From JAXGPP01 sp964436865 (lineage in GTDB: Bacteria; Planctomycetota; Planctomycetia; Pirellulales; Thermoguttaceae), in assembly GCA_964436865.1 (NCBI GenBank), contig CAYTFK010000267.1, positions 1-10,024 of the forward strand: a stretch of 10,024 nucleotides of DNA, in the 5' to 3' direction. The notes beneath the pieces were generated by a model, which was not told where the DNA came from, did no database searches, and saw only the letters and a list, made by a program, of their open reading frames with translations. Made by a program: the position numbers and the translations under genes. Shown here piece after piece: positions 7,865-10,024 of the stretch. Each line of letters starts with the position of its first letter. Positions within the stretch are counted from its first letter, which is position 1.

Positions 7865-9400
7865 ATGAAGCGGCGAGAATTCCTGGCAACGGGTCTGGGA
7901 GCGGTCGTGGCGAGCGCTGCCGCTGATGGACTGCTCATCGCGGCTGACGCGGGGGGCCAGAAGGCGCTGGCCGGCAAGGCGGCCGCGATTCCCATGCATC
8001 CCCGCGACACGAAGCTCTGTGTCAAACCGGTCATGGCCAACCTCGTCCACTCGGCTGCGTGGCAGGGGCCGTGCCGGTGGACTTCGACGACGCCCGAACA
8101 AGAGCGGACCAATAACGACCGGCGATTCGCCGACTGGTGCCAGCAGCTTAAGACCAAGGGACTCGGCCGGCCCGGGGATGTGGAGCTGCTCGAACCGGCT
8201 CACGTGACGTTCTCCGAGAACTGGGTGCTCACACGTGATCAGATCGCCAAGCTCGAACCCGATGCCGCCAGGACCGATGCCTTCTTCATCATCCCCTCGG
8301 GCAACGAGCGTTCGTCGTACGAGATCGGCAACATGTTCGGCCGGCCGGTGGTGCTCGACGGCCTGAGTTGCCGCAATGTGGGCATCGCATCGTACATTCT
8401 GGCAAAAGGGAATGAAGTCTACGTTGCCGGCGCGGACGTGGATCTGGCCGGGCAGCTTGCGCTGTTGCGGGCGCGGAAGGTCTTTCGCCAGACCAGGATC
8501 CTCTACCCGACTAACGGCGTCCCTCCGTTCTCCATCGGCAATCCGTGGGATTTCGAGGATCTGGAGAAGCGGCTGGGCGTGGTTGTGAAGAAGATCACCT
8601 ACCGCGAGCTTTCCGCCGAGATGGAACGGATGCTGGGCGATCAGGCCGAGGGCCGCCAGGCCGAGCACGATGCCGAGGAGCTGCTGGGCAAGGCGGACAA
8701 GTCGTTCATCGACAGAAACTTCGTCATCCGCAGCATGCTCTTCGACCGCTGCCTCCGCAGCCTGATGGCCCGCCACGGATGCAATGCGTTCACCATCGAA
8801 TGCTTCGAATTCTGCCCCAGCCTGCTGCCCCAGAAATGGCTGGTCGTGCCTTGCCTCCAGCATGCGCTGTTCGGCAACGAGGGGATCGCGTCGTCGTGCG
8901 AGGGGGATTTCGGCATCCTGCTGGCGATGCGGCTGTTGATGAGCGTTTCGAACAAATCGTGCCACCAGGGGAACGCCGATCCGCGGCCCGGCGGCACGTT
9001 CCGCATCAATCATAGCGCCCCGAGCATGAAGATGAACGGGTTGGACCAGCCCGACCTGCCCTATCAGTTGGGGCGGTTCGTGGAGCAAGGCTGGGGGACC
9101 AAGGTGGTTATCGACTTCATGAAGAACGAGGAGAAGACGGTCACCGTTGCCCGCATCGATCCGACCGCCAAGAAGCTCCTCGTGCTCAAAGGCACGCTCG
9201 TGGCTGCGAGCGGGTGGGGCGAGGACTTGCTCGGCTGCTCGGTGGAGGCGGTGATCAAGCCGCCGGAGGGACGGTGCGACGAGTTCCTACGGAGGCGCAT
9301 GATTTACGGCAACCACCTCCCGTGGGTCTTTGGCGACTACGCCAGGGAACTCAAGATGCTCGGCGAGATGCTTGGTGTGAGCGTTGAAGTGATCGCGTGA
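7865..9400 (+). CDS. Tat-exported L-fucose isomerase-like protein
   Basis: 511 residues. The leader MKRREFLATGLGAVVASAA is a compact twin-arginine signal (Arg3-Arg4) with cleavage probably near residue 28. The rest resembles the L-fucose/L-arabinose isomerase fold. An N-terminal region (about 60-290) has alternating strands and helices, including DAFFIIPSGN and GRPVVLDGL. The central block is FTIECFEFCP, followed by SSCEGDFGILLAM. The C-terminal part holds INHSAPSM, TVTVARIDPTAKKLLVLKG and YGNHLPWVFGDYARELKMLG. Family enzymes interconvert aldose and ketose with a divalent metal held by Glu, Asp and His. Glu312, Asp348 and His484 (or His383) are the likely equivalents here, by inference. Such isomerases are normally cytoplasmic; export by Tat, which carries folded metal-loaded proteins, is unusual. 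It may be a true isomerase, a hydrolytic or binding derivative, or a protein of unassigned function. Its place in the operon suggests action on released monosaccharides. Confidence 0.75.
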   Translation: MKRREFLATGLGAVVASAAADGLLIAADAGGQKALAGKAAAIPMHPRDTKLCVKPVMANLVHSAAWQGPCRWTSTTPEQERTNNDRRFADWCQQLKTKGLGRPGDVELLEPAHVTFSENWVLTRDQIAKLEPDAARTDAFFIIPSGNERSSYEIGNMFGRPVVLDGLSCRNVGIASYILAKGNEVYVAGADVDLAGQLALLRARKVFRQTRILYPTNGVPPFSIGNPWDFEDLEKRLGVVVKKITYRELSAEMERMLGDQAEGRQAEHDAEELLGKADKSFIDRNFVIRSMLFDRCLRSLMARHGCNAFTIECFEFCPSLLPQKWLVVPCLQHALFGNEGIASSCEGDFGILLAMRLLMSVSNKSCHQGNADPRPGGTFRINHSAPSMKMNGLDQPDLPYQLGRFVEQGWGTKVVIDFMKNEEKTVTVARIDPTAKKLLVLKGTLVAASGWGEDLLGCSVEAVIKPPEGRCDEFLRRRMIYGNHLPWVFGDYARELKMLGEMLGVSVEVIA

Positions 9401-9448
9401 CGGTTTTTCGGATCTGAGTGGTGTTGCGTCAGTGAGCGGAGTCGAAAC

Positions 9449-10024
9449 ATGATAACTCCTCCCCACAGTCGGGTCCTGGTCGGGGCGCTGGTCACGATGG
9501 CCTTTGTTTGCGTTCGGCCGGTGTTGGCGGAGCCGGACGAGACGCTGCCGGGTACGCAGCCGATTGCATGGGAGGAAGAGGATCTCTCGACCCGGCTGAT
9601 GGATGGGGCGCATGCGTTCGTCGAACGGCAGATAGGCGAGTCGATCGGCAAACGGGGGCGGCACTGGCACCGCGATTTCAGTTCTCCGCAGGCGTATAGC
9701 CAGTCGGTCGAGCCGAACCGGCGGCACCTTCGGGAGATCATCGGCGCGGTCGACGAGCGGTTGCCCGCGATGCTCGAACAGTTCGGCGACGACGCCAATC
9801 CGCCGCTGGTGGCCGAGACGGCCGACTATTCTGTTTACCAGGTTCGCTGGCCGGTGCTCGAAGGGGTGTTTGGCGAGGGGTTGTGGGTGCGGCCGAAGGG
9901 AGCGACGGCGGCGCATGTTGTCGTTCTGCCCGACGCGGACCAGACGCCGGAGGAACTGCTGGGACTCGCAGGCGAAGCGGCGAAGGGAGGAGACTGGGCG
10001 CGGCGGCTGGCGGAGAACGGGTTC
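9449..10024 (+). CDS. Large secreted acetyl-xylan-esterase/dienelactone-hydrolase-like protein, N-terminal part (3' truncated by window edge)
   Basis: 192 codons are visible with no stop before the window end. The ATG at 9449 opens MITPPHSRVLVGALVTMAF, a signal peptide ending in VLA with cleavage likely after residue 27. The following region (ALVTM, then GAHAFVERQIG, HWHRDFSSPQAYSQSVEPNR, ETADYSVYQVRWPVLEGVFG, VVVLPDADQTPEELLGLA, ARRLAENGF) matches the N-terminus of a roughly 700-residue PVC-bacterial family with alpha/beta-hydrolase esterase annotations (acetyl xylan esterase, dienelactone hydrolase). The nucleophile Ser lies beyond the window, so catalysis cannot be checked. Only a weak purine-rich stretch precedes the ATG, and the frame is open upstream to the preceding gene's stop without a better start. 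It lies 48 bases after the isomerase-like gene and could remove acyl groups from the glycan. Confidence 0.75.
   Translation, partial: MITPPHSRVLVGALVTMAFVCVRPVLAEPDETLPGTQPIAWEEEDLSTRLMDGAHAFVERQIGESIGKRGRHWHRDFSSPQAYSQSVEPNRRHLREIIGAVDERLPAMLEQFGDDANPPLVAETADYSVYQVRWPVLEGVFGEGLWVRPKGATAAHVVVLPDADQTPEELLGLAGEAAKGGDWARRLAENGF

Noticed and set aside
6667..8157. 496-residue open frame on the minus strand
   Set aside because: It is antisense to the propeller and isomerase-like genes, which have clear family motifs, signal peptides and ribosome binding sites. Its translation is rich in Arg, His and Ala with no recognisable domain, a normal shadow in GC-rich DNA.
7808..9088. 426-residue open frame on the minus strand
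   Set aside because: Shadow of the fucose-isomerase-like gene; no motif, no signal, no ribosome binding site supporting it.
9401..9448. Possible terminator after the isomerase-like gene (run of five T at 9404-9408)
   Set aside because: No GC-rich hairpin precedes the T run, and the next gene begins only 48 bases after the stop, so an operon junction is more likely.

Overview
The window is a GC-rich stretch of bacterial scaffold with seven genes, all on the + strand and tightly spaced (5 to 48 bases between genes where both ends are visible). It looks like one polycistronic carbohydrate-degradation locus. Several things point to a planctomycete or another member of the PVC superphylum. Two proteins carry Tat-type leaders of the RREFL kind. 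Most of the others carry ordinary signal peptides. The last gene belongs to a large secreted esterase-like family that I associate mainly with Planctomycetota and Verrucomicrobiota. This placement rests on family recognition, not on a marker gene. The two runs of exactly 100 N (3050-3149 and 5397-5496) are scaffold gaps, so this is a draft or metagenome-derived assembly.

Layout: (1) 1-1221, C-terminal part of a GH38-type alpha-mannosidase, cut by the window edge. (2) 1227-3049, a secreted glycosidase-like protein resembling the DUF5696/GH101-like barrels, with its C-terminus lost in gap 1. (3) 3193-5298, a Tat-exported GH106-like glycosidase with a C-terminal jelly-roll domain. (4) 5337-6631, a secreted GH13 alpha-amylase-family enzyme interrupted by gap 2. 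(5) 6658-7836, a secreted sialidase-fold (BNR/Asp-box) beta-propeller. (6) 7865-9400, a Tat-exported L-fucose-isomerase-like protein. (7) 9449 to the window end, the start of a large secreted acetyl-xylan-esterase/dienelactone-hydrolase-like protein.

The genes read as an extracytoplasmic glycan-dismantling set: exo- and endo-glycosidases of several linkage types, a propeller that binds or cuts glycans, a sugar-isomerase-like protein and an esterase. The mix of mannosidase, possible alpha-GalNAc-type barrel, rhamnosidase-like enzyme, sialidase fold and fucose-isomerase fold suggests a heterogeneous glycan (glycoprotein or algal/plant polysaccharide), but the substrate cannot be fixed from sequence. 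No transporter, regulator, sulfatase, RNA gene, mobile element or CRISPR is visible. No intergenic stretch exceeds 50 bases apart from the N gaps, and no promoter or terminator stands out, so transcription probably enters from upstream and leaves beyond the window.

The most interesting points are the exported isomerase-like protein with apparently intact metal-site residues, the uncharacterised barrel in gene 2 with a candidate Asp/Glu catalytic pair, and the altered region I of the GH13 enzyme.
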